A program made the position numbers and the translations under genes. Shown here piece after piece: positions 54,663-62,069 of a stretch of DNA of 64,000 nt. This stretch comes from Cuneatibacter caecimuris (GTDB lineage Bacteria; Bacillota; Clostridia; Lachnospirales; Lachnospiraceae): NCBI RefSeq assembly GCF_004216775.1, contig NZ_SGXF01000001.1:298828-362827 (forward strand), given 5' to 3'. Every line of letters begins with the position of its first letter. The stretch's first letter is position 1. The notes beneath the pieces are model-generated. The model was not told where the DNA came from, made no database searches, and was given only the letters and a program-made list of their open reading frames with translations.

Positions 54663-56177
54663 TCACATCTGCCCGGTGACCACAGAAAAGCGGTCTTCCA
54701 TGCTGGGCGGCACATTCATATGGAAATCATCAAACAAAGAGAGCTGCCGGAAACTGTCCTGGTGGGAAATCTCCCAGTTGGCCTTCCTGTCTCCCCAGGT
54801 GAGGCAGGACGTGATGGTGTCCTCTGTGAGCTTACCTGAATATTCCATCTTTCCGCTGCAGGTAATGAAATAGACCGCCCGCTTCAGCACCACGCCAATT
54901 TTTTTCAAATCCGCAAACTCCAGCCGGGCGCTGCGCCTTGCCTGCACAATCCGCCCTGCGGAACGCACGCCGATTCCCGGCACCCGGACCAGCAGCTCAT
55001 AGGGAGCCCTGTTGATTTCAACCGGAAACTGTTCCATATGCCTCAGCGCCCAATCACATTTCGGGTCCAGCAGCACATTGAAATTGGGGCGGCTCTCATC
55101 CAGCAGTTCTGAAGCCTGAAAGCCGTAATACCTCAGCAGCCAGTCCGCCTGATAAAGCCGGTGCTCCCGCAGAAGAGGGGGGCCGCCCGGCAATGCAGGA
55201 AGAAGAGGATCTTCATTGATTGGAATATAGGCGGAATAGAACACCCGCTTCAGCTCGTAACGGTGGTACAGCGCCTCGGCTACAGAAAGCACCTGATAAT
55301 CATTCTCCGGGGTAGCCCCGATGATCATCTGAGTGCTCTGCCCGGCAGGAACAAACCGCCGCCCGATCTCAGACACATGCATCCTGGCTGCGGGCTTCCT
55401 CTGGCTCCACAGAGGCTGGGCATTTTCTTTCTTCCATGACAGCAGCTCATCCTGCTGTTCTCCTGCCGCTTTCTGAATCCCCGCTCCAGTAACAGAAGCC
55501 CGCGCCTTTCCCTCTTCCAGAAAACCAGCCGTATGCTCCTGTAGCAGAGGAATCTCCCGGTCCTGACGGATTCCGTTTTGAATCTGCCGCATCGGAGTCA
55601 GTATGGTCTTGCGCGTCTTATGGGGGGCCAGGCTGCGCAGCCCGTCTCCCGTGGGCAGCTCCAGGTTGACGCTCATCCTGTCCGTCAGCATGCCCACCGC
55701 CTCGATCAGACGGGGATCCGCCCCCGGAATCGCCTTCACATGAATATATCCGGCAAAGCGGTATTCTCTCCTCAGCTTCCACAGGGCCTGATACATCTGC
55801 TCCATGGTGTGATTCGGAGATTTCATCACCCCTGAACTCAAAAAAAGGCCTTCTATATAATTCCGCCTGTAAAATTCCATGGTCAGCGTACAGATCTCCT
55901 CCGGAGAGAAGGCCGCACGGACCACGTCGTTGGAGGCTCTGTTCAAACAATACTTGCAGTCAAAGACACATTCATTCGTCATCAGAATCTTCAGCAGGGA
56001 AATACAGCGCCCATCGGCCGCAAAACTGTGGCACAGCCCGCAGGCTGACGAATTCCCTGTCATTCCGCTCTGTCCCCTGCGGTCTACGCCGCTGGAGGTA
56101 CAGGCCGCGTCATATTTGGCGGCATCGGACAAAATTCTTAATTTTTCCTGAAGCGTCAGGTTCTCCTGAATCAGCAT
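54663..56177 (-). CDS. Putative DNA modification/repair radical SAM protein
   Basis: A 504-aa protein of the TIGR03916 type, a relative of spore photoproduct lyase. The radical SAM cluster motif is CVFDCKYCLNRASNDV near residue 80, preceded by further cysteines (SACGLCHSFAADGRC). A helix-hairpin-helix DNA-binding unit lies near residue 410 (LLVRVPGIGVRSAGRI). An Ala/Gln-rich insert of about 60 residues is seen at 225-285. Its promoter (TTGCAA-N17-TATAAT, 56236-56208) has a consensus LexA box, so it is probably damage-induced with its downstream partner. Confidence 0.92.
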   Translation of the reverse strand: MLIQENLTLQEKLRILSDAAKYDAACTSSGVDRRGQSGMTGNSSACGLCHSFAADGRCISLLKILMTNECVFDCKYCLNRASNDVVRAAFSPEEICTLTMEFYRRNYIEGLFLSSGVMKSPNHTMEQMYQALWKLRREYRFAGYIHVKAIPGADPRLIEAVGMLTDRMSVNLELPTGDGLRSLAPHKTRKTILTPMRQIQNGIRQDREIPLLQEHTAGFLEEGKARASVTGAGIQKAAGEQQDELLSWKKENAQPLWSQRKPAARMHVSEIGRRFVPAGQSTQMIIGATPENDYQVLSVAEALYHRYELKRVFYSAYIPINEDPLLPALPGGPPLLREHRLYQADWLLRYYGFQASELLDESRPNFNVLLDPKCDWALRHMEQFPVEINRAPYELLVRVPGIGVRSAGRIVQARRSARLEFADLKKIGVVLKRAVYFITCSGKMEYSGKLTEDTITSCLTWGDRKANWEISHQDSFRQLSLFDDFHMNVPPSMEDRFSVVTGQM

Positions 56178-56187
56178 ACTATCACCT

Positions 56188-56201
56188 CGAATACTTGTTC
56201 T
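56188..56201 (-). promoter_or_regulatory. Second, weaker LexA-like box
   Basis: CGAATACTTGTTCT on the plus strand keeps the inverted GAA/TTC core of the Gram-positive LexA site with one core mismatch. It lies just downstream of the -10, where a bound repressor would also block transcription. Confidence 0.4.
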
Positions 56202-56207
56202 CATTCT

Positions 56208-56236
56208 ATTATACATGCATTCGGGTATATTTGCAA
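56208..56236 (-). promoter_or_regulatory. Promoter of the DNA-repair radical SAM operon
   Basis: Minus strand TTGCAA (56236-56231), exact 17-nt spacer, TATAAT (56213-56208), about 30 nt before the ATG. Confidence 0.8.
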
Positions 56237-56243
56237 GTATTTT

Positions 56244-56257
56244 CGAACATGTGTTTC
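56244..56257 (-). promoter_or_regulatory. LexA (SOS) box
   Basis: CGAACATGTGTTTC matches every position of the Bacillus/Clostridia LexA consensus CGAACRNRYGTTYC. It lies 8 nt upstream of the -35. Confidence 0.8.
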
Positions 56258-56268
56258 AAGACCGCTGT

Positions 56269-56874
56269 TCAGTTTTTCAGCGCTGCTTCTAACAGCCGGA
56301 CAGCCTCTTCATGGGATTTCACGTGTATTCCACGAATGCCCAGCTTTTCCGCAGCCTGCACATTCGCCTCCGTATCGTCAAGAAATACCGTTTCTTCAGG
56401 CCTGATCCCAAACCTTTTCAACATGTTACGGTAAATTGCTTCGTCTGGTTTCAGCAGATTCTCCCGATAAGAAATTACCATATCCTCGGCCTGGCGGATA
56501 AAGGAAAAATGTTCCAGCGCCCAGGCAAAGCCTCTTTCTCCATAGTTTGACAGCAGATAGACATGATAACCTCTTTCCCGCAGCTGCTTCAGCCAGGCCT
56601 CTGAAAAAGGATATTCCTCTACCAGCTGTTCAATCCCCTCCCGGAATACTTTCCGTATTGCTTTTTCTTCCTGGGGCGCCAGTTCCGCACATTTCTGGCA
56701 GATCTCCTCTTCCGTCCAAATTCCTCTGTCCATTTCTTTCCAATAAGGTCCTTCAAATACGGCCCCAGCCACAGTCTCTCTCTGGTTTTCCGTCAACCCC
56801 AGGGAATCCAGGTATTTTTTGTAGTGAAACCCGGCCAGCACATTGCCGATATCAAATATAATATTCCTGATCAT
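56269..56874 (-). CDS. HAD superfamily phosphatase
   Basis: A 201-aa HAD hydrolase of the YihX/epoxide-hydrolase-like group. Motif I is IIFDIGNVLAGF (the second Asp is replaced by Asn, as in the FDxGNV subfamily). Motif II is LLSNYG, the motif III lysine is in LLKPDEAIY, and motif IV is VFLDDTEANV. It likely dephosphorylates a small metabolite such as a sugar phosphate. No operon partner. Confidence 0.92.
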   Translation of the reverse strand: MIRNIIFDIGNVLAGFHYKKYLDSLGLTENQRETVAGAVFEGPYWKEMDRGIWTEEEICQKCAELAPQEEKAIRKVFREGIEQLVEEYPFSEAWLKQLRERGYHVYLLSNYGERGFAWALEHFSFIRQAEDMVISYRENLLKPDEAIYRNMLKRFGIRPEETVFLDDTEANVQAAEKLGIRGIHVKSHEEAVRLLEAALKN

Positions 56875-56919
56875 CTTTTGTCCTCCTGGCCCCTATTATA
56901 TAGAAGCCAGGCTGAAATT

Positions 56920-57297
56920 TCAAGGCTGCTTCTGCTCTGGTTTCTCAAACGCCTCCCGGAGCTTCTGCAGCGCTCCTTTTTCGATCCTGCTCACATAGGA
57001 ACGGGAGATCCCTAATTTCTCAGCAATCTCCCGCTGTGTATATTCCTTCGTTCCAAACAAACCATAGCGCATCTGCACCACTGTTTTTTCTTTCTCTTTC
57101 AGGCAGCTCTGAAACAAATCGTACAGCCGGACCACATCCTGTTTCAGCGCCACCACATCCGCCACTTCCCGCTCTCCGGTCTCAATGACGTCAATCAGGC
57201 TGATCTCATTGCCTTCCTTATCCGTCCCGATAGGTTCCTGAAGGCTGACCTCCCGGTTATATTTTTTTTCCGAGCGCAGCAGCATCAGGATTTCATT
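56920..57297 (-). CDS. sigK: Sporulation sigma factor SigK, 3' part (split gene)
   Basis: Encodes the C-terminal 125 residues of sigma-K, counted from the junction: NEILMLLRSEKK, then IGTDKEGNEISLIDV (region 3) and the region 4 helix-turn-helix YTQREIAEKLGISRSYVSRI. It lacks region 2, which lies at 61648-61914. A frame open further upstream to 57399 is only the recombinase gene read in another phase. Joining codon 89 of the 5' part to GAA at 57294 gives an uninterrupted 213-aa sigma-K. In B. subtilis and C. difficile the same arrangement is rejoined in the mother cell late in sporulation. Confidence 0.92.
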   Translation of the reverse strand, partial: NEILMLLRSEKKYNREVSLQEPIGTDKEGNEISLIDVIETGEREVADVVALKQDVVRLYDLFQSCLKEKEKTVVQMRYGLFGTKEYTQREIAEKLGISRSYVSRIEKGALQKLREAFEKPEQKQP

Positions 57298-58267
57298 TGC
57301 TATCCTCACATAAGCTTTTTTTGTGGCTTTCCAGAATATGCTGCACCTGGCTCCACTCCCTCCCGCTGACGGCCGGAGCATGCAGGCCCGGGGCCACAAT
57401 CCACTCTGTCACAGGCAGTTCCCGGTGAGAACATCCCTTCTTCTGCTCCGTCCTGTTATAGGCCATCACGCCTCCCGATCCATCGTAAAGCCCGGCATCC
57501 CCGGTAATCCCTGCGCCTTTTTGGCTGAAATATTCCCAGGCATCCCGGTCAGCGGCGCAGTATACTGGATTTTTCAGTATTTCCCGGATGCTGAATCTGG
57601 TAAACTTCTTTCCCTGGCGGGTTTTCACCCCTTCCAGCGCTTCCTCCGCACCTTTCAGAGAACCATTTCTCAAAAATACCTGAAAAAGGCGCCTGACATG
57701 GCCCAGTTCTTCAGGGACTTCCTCAAGGCAGTAAGCCTGGCGCACCCTTCCGTCTTCCTCCCTGCGAATACAGGAAGATCTGTATCCATAAGCCGTTCTG
57801 CCCCCCAGCCATCTGCCGGTTTTGGCAAGTTCCATCATGTTGTCCCTGATCCGCTCCGCAATGGTCTCCCGTTCCAGCTGGGAAAACACAGAAGCAATGT
57901 ACATCATGGCACGCCCCATGGGAGATCCTGTGTCAAACTGTTCACGTACCGACACAAAGCCGATTCCCCACTGCTCCAGCCTTCTGATCAGGCCGGCAAA
58001 ATCCCCTATATTCCTGCTCACGCGGTCCAGGCGGTAACAGACGACAGACTGAATCCCGCCTTTCTCTGCCATTTCTATCATCTTTCGGAACTGCGGGCGG
58101 TCCAGGCTGCCCCCGGAAAAACCCTCATCCTCAAATACCTGGGCGCGCTGCGCCTCTTCTTTTCCATATCTGCTTTCAATATACTGGCGGCAGACTGTCA
58201 CCTGGTTCTCAATGCTCTCCCCTTTTCCCGTAAATCTGGACTTTCTGGAATAAATTGCAAAGCACAT
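57293..58267 (-). CDS. spoIVCA: SpoIVCA-type serine recombinase, short form
   Basis: A 324-aa serine recombinase. The resolvase domain (1-140) has the catalytic Ser10 in IYSRKS, YRLDRVSRN and ERETIAERIRDN. The Recombinase domain (about 150-320) includes KNPVYCAADRDAWEYF and VMAYNRTEQKK. It ends right after this domain; family members such as SpoIVCA (about 500 aa) go on with a zinc ribbon and a coiled coil. Its last codons cross the left junction, and its TGA stop (57295-57293) is sigK DNA. GGGAG lies before the ATG. It should excise the element. Confidence 0.9.
   Translation of the reverse strand: MCFAIYSRKSRFTGKGESIENQVTVCRQYIESRYGKEEAQRAQVFEDEGFSGGSLDRPQFRKMIEMAEKGGIQSVVCYRLDRVSRNIGDFAGLIRRLEQWGIGFVSVREQFDTGSPMGRAMMYIASVFSQLERETIAERIRDNMMELAKTGRWLGGRTAYGYRSSCIRREEDGRVRQAYCLEEVPEELGHVRRLFQVFLRNGSLKGAEEALEGVKTRQGKKFTRFSIREILKNPVYCAADRDAWEYFSQKGAGITGDAGLYDGSGGVMAYNRTEQKKGCSHRELPVTEWIVAPGLHAPAVSGREWSQVQHILESHKKSLCEDSK
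57294..57310 (-). other. Left junction and attP half-site of the sigK element
   Basis: Plus-strand CATT (57294-57297, AATG on the coding strand) is the shared crossover core. GCTATCCTCACA (57299-57310) is the internal half-site, repeated inverted at the other end. Confidence 0.85.
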
Positions 58268-58331
58268 ATTTGTCTCCCGCTGGTTGGTCCCAGTATTTTA
58301 TGCAAATTGTACTTTGTCCCATTCGTTTCCC

Positions 58332-58360
58332 TTGCCTGTTTGTATGAATTGTGATATGCT
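58332..58360 (+). promoter_or_regulatory. Promoter of the EEP-family gene
   Basis: TTGCCT (58332-58337), 17-nt spacer, TATGCT (58355-58360). It is a vegetative-type promoter inside the sigK element, so this cargo gene can be expressed in growing cells. Confidence 0.65.
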
Positions 58361-58382
58361 AAACAAAAAGAGGAGGGTTGTA

Positions 58383-59492
58383 ATGAAAAAATGGGTGAAA
58401 ATTATTTTAGGGGTTTTCGGCGGTCTTCTGGGCCTTCTGCTGGCGGCAGCGGGCGGATATATCGCTTATATGCAGGCCAATTACTACCGGATTGAAGACG
58501 AAACACTGCTGGAGACCGAGAATAACCGTCAGGAAAAAGCGGACAGCAGCAGAACTTTTACCATCGCTACCTACAATATCGGCTTCGGCGCTTATGAGCC
58601 TGATTATACTTTCTTCATGGATACAGGAAAGATGAAAGACGGGACGCCCACCCAGGGAAAGCATTCCCGGGCGCTGAGCGAAGAAAACTGCAGGCGCAAT
58701 ACAGAAGGAAGCATCGCGCTTTTACAGTCTCTGAACTGTGATTTTTATTTTGTGCAGGAAGCGGATGAAAAAGCCACCCGCAGCTATTCCATTGATCAGG
58801 TGAATATGATCAGGAACGCCATGACCAGCTATGGGTCTGTTTTTACCAATGCTTTCCACACCCCTTATCTGATGTATCCGCTGACGGAACCCCATGGCAG
58901 CGTGGAAAGCGGCCTGGTCACGTTAAGCCGCTATCAGATCGGGGCCAATACCCGCTACCAGCTGCCTGTGAGCACTGCATTTATTACAAAATTTACTGAT
59001 CTGGACCGTTGCTTTACAGCCTCCCGGCTGGAGCTGGAAAACGGCCGCAGCCTTGTCCTCGTCAACCTCCACCTGTCAGCCTATGATGAAGGCGGCACAA
59101 TCCGGCAGCAGCAGATGGAACGCCTGCGCAGCTTCCTGGCTGAAGAATATGAAAAAGGCAATTATGTGATCGCCGGAGGCGATTTCAACCACGATATCGC
59201 CGGCACCATCAGCCAGTTCCCATCTGAACAGGAAATTCCGGAATGGGTTTACCAGCTGTCGGACAAAGACCTTCCCAGCGGGTTTTCCTTCGTCATCCCC
59301 GATAATGCTTCAGAAGTGCCCAGCTGCCGGGGAGCCGACGTCCCCTATAAAAAGGGCGTGGACTACACAGTCACGGTGGACGGATTTCTGGTCTCCGCCA
59401 ACATCACAGCTTCCAGCCGGGTGATTGAAAATGAATTTGCCTACTCCGACCACCAGCCTGTGGTGATGACCTTTACGCTGAAGGAGAACTGA
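58383..59492 (+). CDS. Membrane-anchored endonuclease/exonuclease/phosphatase family protein
   Basis: A 369-aa protein. An N-terminal transmembrane anchor lies at residues 6-28 (IILGVFGGLLGLLLAAAGGY). An EEP catalytic domain follows: TIATYNIGFG, FVQEAD, NLHLSA, GGDFNHD and the final SDHQPV, so all metal and catalytic residues are kept. It faces outside the cell. Substrates of the superfamily are DNA, phosphoinositides or sphingomyelin; which applies here is unknown. GAGGAGGG precedes the ATG at 58383. It is the only cargo gene on the plus strand. Confidence 0.88.
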   Translation: MKKWVKIILGVFGGLLGLLLAAAGGYIAYMQANYYRIEDETLLETENNRQEKADSSRTFTIATYNIGFGAYEPDYTFFMDTGKMKDGTPTQGKHSRALSEENCRRNTEGSIALLQSLNCDFYFVQEADEKATRSYSIDQVNMIRNAMTSYGSVFTNAFHTPYLMYPLTEPHGSVESGLVTLSRYQIGANTRYQLPVSTAFITKFTDLDRCFTASRLELENGRSLVLVNLHLSAYDEGGTIRQQQMERLRSFLAEEYEKGNYVIAGGDFNHDIAGTISQFPSEQEIPEWVYQLSDKDLPSGFSFVIPDNASEVPSCRGADVPYKKGVDYTVTVDGFLVSANITASSRVIENEFAYSDHQPVVMTFTLKEN

Positions 59493-59500
59493 AGCTTTCT

Positions 59501-60202
59501 TTACCATTCGATTTCTTCAATCGGTACAGGGGTGTCATTGACTTTTTCCGCGATCACTTTGCCGCTCTTAAACCGGATCAGCTTATCCGCCATGGGCGCA
59601 AGGGCCGAGTTGTGGGTGATGATCAGCACTGTAATATCATCTTTTCTGCAAGTATCCTGGAGAATCTGCAGAATCTGCTTTCCCGTGCTGTAATCCAGAG
59701 CTCCCGTAGGTTCGTCGCACAGCAGCAGTTTGGGTTTTTTGGCCACAGCTCTTGCAATGGCCACCCGCTGCTGCTCGCCTCCGGAGAGCTGGGCGGGGAA
59801 ATTGTTCATGCGTTCGCCCAGTCCGACCTTTCTCAGCACCTCTGCCGCATCCATGGAATCCTGGCAGATCTGCGCCGCCAGCTCCACGTTCTCCAGTGCA
59901 GTGAGATTTGGCACCAGGTTATAAAACTGAAATACAAATCCTATATCATTTCTGCGGTATTTCGTCAGCTCCCGGTTATTGCACCCTGCCAGATCCTTGC
60001 CGTCCACCAGGACGCTTCCTCTGGTAGGGCTGTCCATACCGCCCAGAATGTTCAGCGCAGTGGTTTTGCCCGCCCCGGAGGAGCCCAGAATCACTGCCAG
60101 CTGCCCTTCCTCCACGGTAAAGCTGGCCTGGTCCAACGCTTTAATCAGCCCCTCCCCGCTGCCGTATTCCTTGCAGACATTATTAAATTCCACATATGCC
60201 AT
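59501..60202 (-). CDS. ABC transporter ATP-binding protein (LolD/MacB type), permease absent
   Basis: A 233-aa ATPase: Walker [18 protein letters not shown]-loop [16 protein letters not shown], signature [14 protein letters not shown], Walker [13 protein letters not shown] and the H-loop ITHN. It belongs to the group that drives FtsX/MacB-type permeases. No such permease is next to it; the gene starts 3 nt after the MATE stop and ends against the convergent EEP gene. It may serve a permease elsewhere or be left over from a larger operon. Confidence 0.93.
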   Translation of the reverse strand: MAYVEFNNVCKEYGSGEGLIKALDQASFTVEEGQLAVILGSSGAGKTTALNILGGMDSPTRGSVLVDGKDLAGCNNRELTKYRRNDIGFVFQFYNLVPNLTALENVELAAQICQDSMDAAEVLRKVGLGERMNNFPAQLSGGEQQRVAIARAVAKKPKLLLCDEPTGALDYSTGKQILQILQDTCRKDDITVLIITHNSALAPMADKLIRFKSGKVIAEKVNDTPVPIEEIEW

Positions 60203-60205
60203 TCC

Positions 60206-61555
60206 TTATGCTCCTTTCAAGTTCTGACTGTTCTTATTATCCCAACGCTTCATATAAACAAAATAGTAGGGCACCTCAGCTGCCAGCATGCACAGCCAGC
60301 CGATGAGACTTGCCCAGGCCACTGCCGGAATTCCCATGGAGGGAACCAGCAGATACACAAAAACCACCCGCACGGATATCTGGATCAGCGTGGAAACCAG
60401 GGTGATCGTCATATTTCCCATACCGCGGAAAAATCCCTGTATCCCATTGGTAAAGGCCGGAAGAAGGTAGAAAAACGCCATCAGCGTCAAGTAATCCACA
60501 CCGATGCGGATGGCCTCACTTTCCTCCACAAACAGGTTCATGATCGGTGTTTTCAAAAGAAGGATCGCAGTGCAGATAAGCACCCAATATCCCGCTTCTA
60601 CCCGCAGCCCGTAGGGCAGGCCCTTTTTCATCCTCTCTCCCTGCTTTGCGCCCCTGTTCTGGGATACGAAGGTCATCATTCCGCTGGAGATGCTCTGCTC
60701 CGGGGTAAAGGCGAAATCGTCCACCCGGCTCACTGCATTGAACACCGCCATGGCAGTGATTCCCAGGGAATTGATGCTGCGCTGGATCAGCAATTTGCCA
60801 ATCGGCTGGCAGGACTGCTGCAGCGCGGTGACAGAGCCATGCTGCAGCGTCAATTTCAACATCTGACGGTCCACTTTCAGTTCGGACCGCTTCAGCCGCA
60901 GCATCGGCATATTTCTATTCACATACCAGAGGCACAGCCCGGCGGATACCCCTTCCGCAATCACGGTAGCCAGCCCGGCGCCCAGCACACCCATATGAAA
61001 CCCGGCCACAAAGAGCAGGTCCAGGCAGGCATTCAGAACAGAGGCAAAAGCCAGAAATTTCACAGGGGTCTTGGAATCCCCCACGCTGCGCATCACCGCC
61101 GCATAGGCGTTATAAAAAAATGTAAAAGGCATACCCAGAAAAATAATCCGCAGATACAGTACAGAAATGCTGAAAATCCCTTCCGGAACGTCCATCATTT
61201 TCAAAATCCATCCGGAAAAGAACAGGCCCAGAACCGCGATCAGCACAGAAAAAACACTGCCCAGCAATAACGTGGTGGAAATTTCCCGCTTCAGCTTCTC
61301 CATATCCTTGGCGCCAAAAAATTCGCTCATCAGCACAGAAGCGCCGATACAGATTCCGGTAATCCCCAGAATCACAATATTCATCACCGGGTTTCCGGTG
61401 CCCACTGCCGCCAGGGCGTCTTCTCCGCCAAACTTGCCTACCACAATGGAATCCACCGCATTATACATCAGCTGGAACAGATTTCCCAACACCAGTGGTA
61501 TTGAAAATGATACCAAATGCCTGGTGATGCTTCCTCTGGTCATATCCCGCACCAT
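60206..61555 (-). CDS. MATE family efflux transporter, sigK-element cargo
   Basis: A 449-aa protein with twelve hydrophobic helices. The start is SITRHLVSFSIPLVLGNLFQ, then MYNAVDSIVVGKFGGEDALAAVG, a classic MATE beginning. It is inside the sigK element and is followed directly by the ABC ATPase gene. GAGG lies about 10 nt before the ATG; a second ATG 12 nt later is possible. It probably exports drugs or metabolites with cations. Confidence 0.93.
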   Translation of the reverse strand: MVRDMTRGSITRHLVSFSIPLVLGNLFQLMYNAVDSIVVGKFGGEDALAAVGTGNPVMNIVILGITGICIGASVLMSEFFGAKDMEKLKREISTTLLLGSVFSVLIAVLGLFFSGWILKMMDVPEGIFSISVLYLRIIFLGMPFTFFYNAYAAVMRSVGDSKTPVKFLAFASVLNACLDLLFVAGFHMGVLGAGLATVIAEGVSAGLCLWYVNRNMPMLRLKRSELKVDRQMLKLTLQHGSVTALQQSCQPIGKLLIQRSINSLGITAMAVFNAVSRVDDFAFTPEQSISSGMMTFVSQNRGAKQGERMKKGLPYGLRVEAGYWVLICTAILLLKTPIMNLFVEESEAIRIGVDYLTLMAFFYLLPAFTNGIQGFFRGMGNMTITLVSTLIQISVRVVFVYLLVPSMGIPAVAWASLIGWLCMLAAEVPYYFVYMKRWDNKNSQNLKGA

Positions 61556-61578
61556 CTCTGAATTTCCTCTTTTCTCGT

Positions 61579-61914
61579 TTATTTTTCATCCAGTATAGCA
61601 TAATTGAGCGGTAATTGGTACCCTGAAAAACATTTTGTGAGGATAGCATTATCAATACATTTTGCGGCATAAGTTGCCAGACGGCTTCCCTTATCCATAT
61701 CAAATGTATTGACAGCTTTGATCAGTCCGATGGTGCCGATGGAAAGCAGATCATCCATATCTCTGTCTGTAAACCCATATTTTTTCACCACATGCGCCAC
61801 CAGGCGCATATTCCGCTCAATTAGAATATCGCGGGCCTCCTTGCTGCCTGCCCGGAACGCCTGCAGACATTGTTTCTCCTCTGTGGCCGATAACGGTTTT
61901 TGAAATGTTTTCAA
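61579..61914 (-). CDS. sigK: Sporulation sigma factor SigK, 5' part (split gene)
   Basis: Residues 1-89 are the N-terminal half of sigma-K: PLSATEEKQCLQAF, then region 2 (MRLVAHVVKKYG; DDLLSIGTIGLIKAVNTF; LATYAAKCIDN). From 61647 the frame reads 21 residues of element sequence and stops at 61579. The start is TTG at 61914 with GGAAGG 6 nt before it; an in-frame TAA lies 9 codons upstream. So no membrane pro-peptide like that of B. subtilis pro-sigma-K can be encoded. A CATAGACT sequence (61950-61943) resembles a sporulation-sigma -10. Confidence 0.92.
   Translation of the reverse strand: MKTFQKPLSATEEKQCLQAFRAGSKEARDILIERNMRLVAHVVKKYGFTDRDMDDLLSIGTIGLIKAVNTFDMDKGSRLATYAAKCIDNAILTKCFSGYQLPLNYAILDEK
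61636..61650 (-). other. Right junction and attP half-site of the sigK element
   Basis: TGTGAGGATAGC (61636-61647) is the inverted partner of the left half-site. CATT (61647-61650) is the AATG core shared with the left junction. Confidence 0.85.
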
Positions 61915-61995
61915 AGAAAGCCTTCCCGCGTCGTTTTTTTACAGTCTATGCTGTGCGGACAGTTCGCGTGCTTTTCCCGGCCAAAAGGGTACAGA

Positions 61996-62059
61996 AAAAG
62001 AAGAGCGGGAAAGCCCCTCCGCGCGTTTCCGGCGCAGGCAGCTATCTCACTCTTCTTTT
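61996..62059 (-). terminator. trpB2 terminator
   Basis: AAAAGAAGAG (61996-62005) pairs with CTCTTCTTTT (62050-62059) around a GC-rich loop, with a minus-strand T-run after the stem. It lies just past the trpB2 stop and before sigK. Confidence 0.75.
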
Positions 62060-62069
62060 CTCATCAGGA

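Larger units (their letters stand above)
57298..61650 (-). mobile_element. 4353-bp skin-type element interrupting sigK
   Basis: A segment inserted in sigK between codons 89 and 90, bounded by a shared AATG. It carries a serine recombinase at the sigK 3' side, an EEP-family gene on the opposite strand, an ABC ATPase and a MATE pump. Its ends are TGTGAGGATAGC half-sites in inverted orientation. Joined on excision they form a 28-bp palindrome with centre AAAT, as expected for attP. Excision restores sigK in frame. The element is far smaller than the 48-kb B. subtilis and roughly 15-kb C. difficile skin elements. Confidence 0.9.

Noticed and set aside
56920-57399. A complete small sigma-70 gene starting at 57399
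   Set aside because: Only the part after 57297 is sigma-like and it lacks region 2. The upstream part is the recombinase gene read in another phase.
59612-61270. 552-codon plus-strand open frame inside the sigK element
   Set aside because: It is antisense to the ABC ATPase and MATE genes, rich in His and Gln, with no domain.
57299-61647. Inverted repeats at the sigK element suggesting an invertible segment
   Set aside because: Inversion would leave both sigK halves unjoined. The repeats are the two halves of attP, and the AATG core is in direct orientation.
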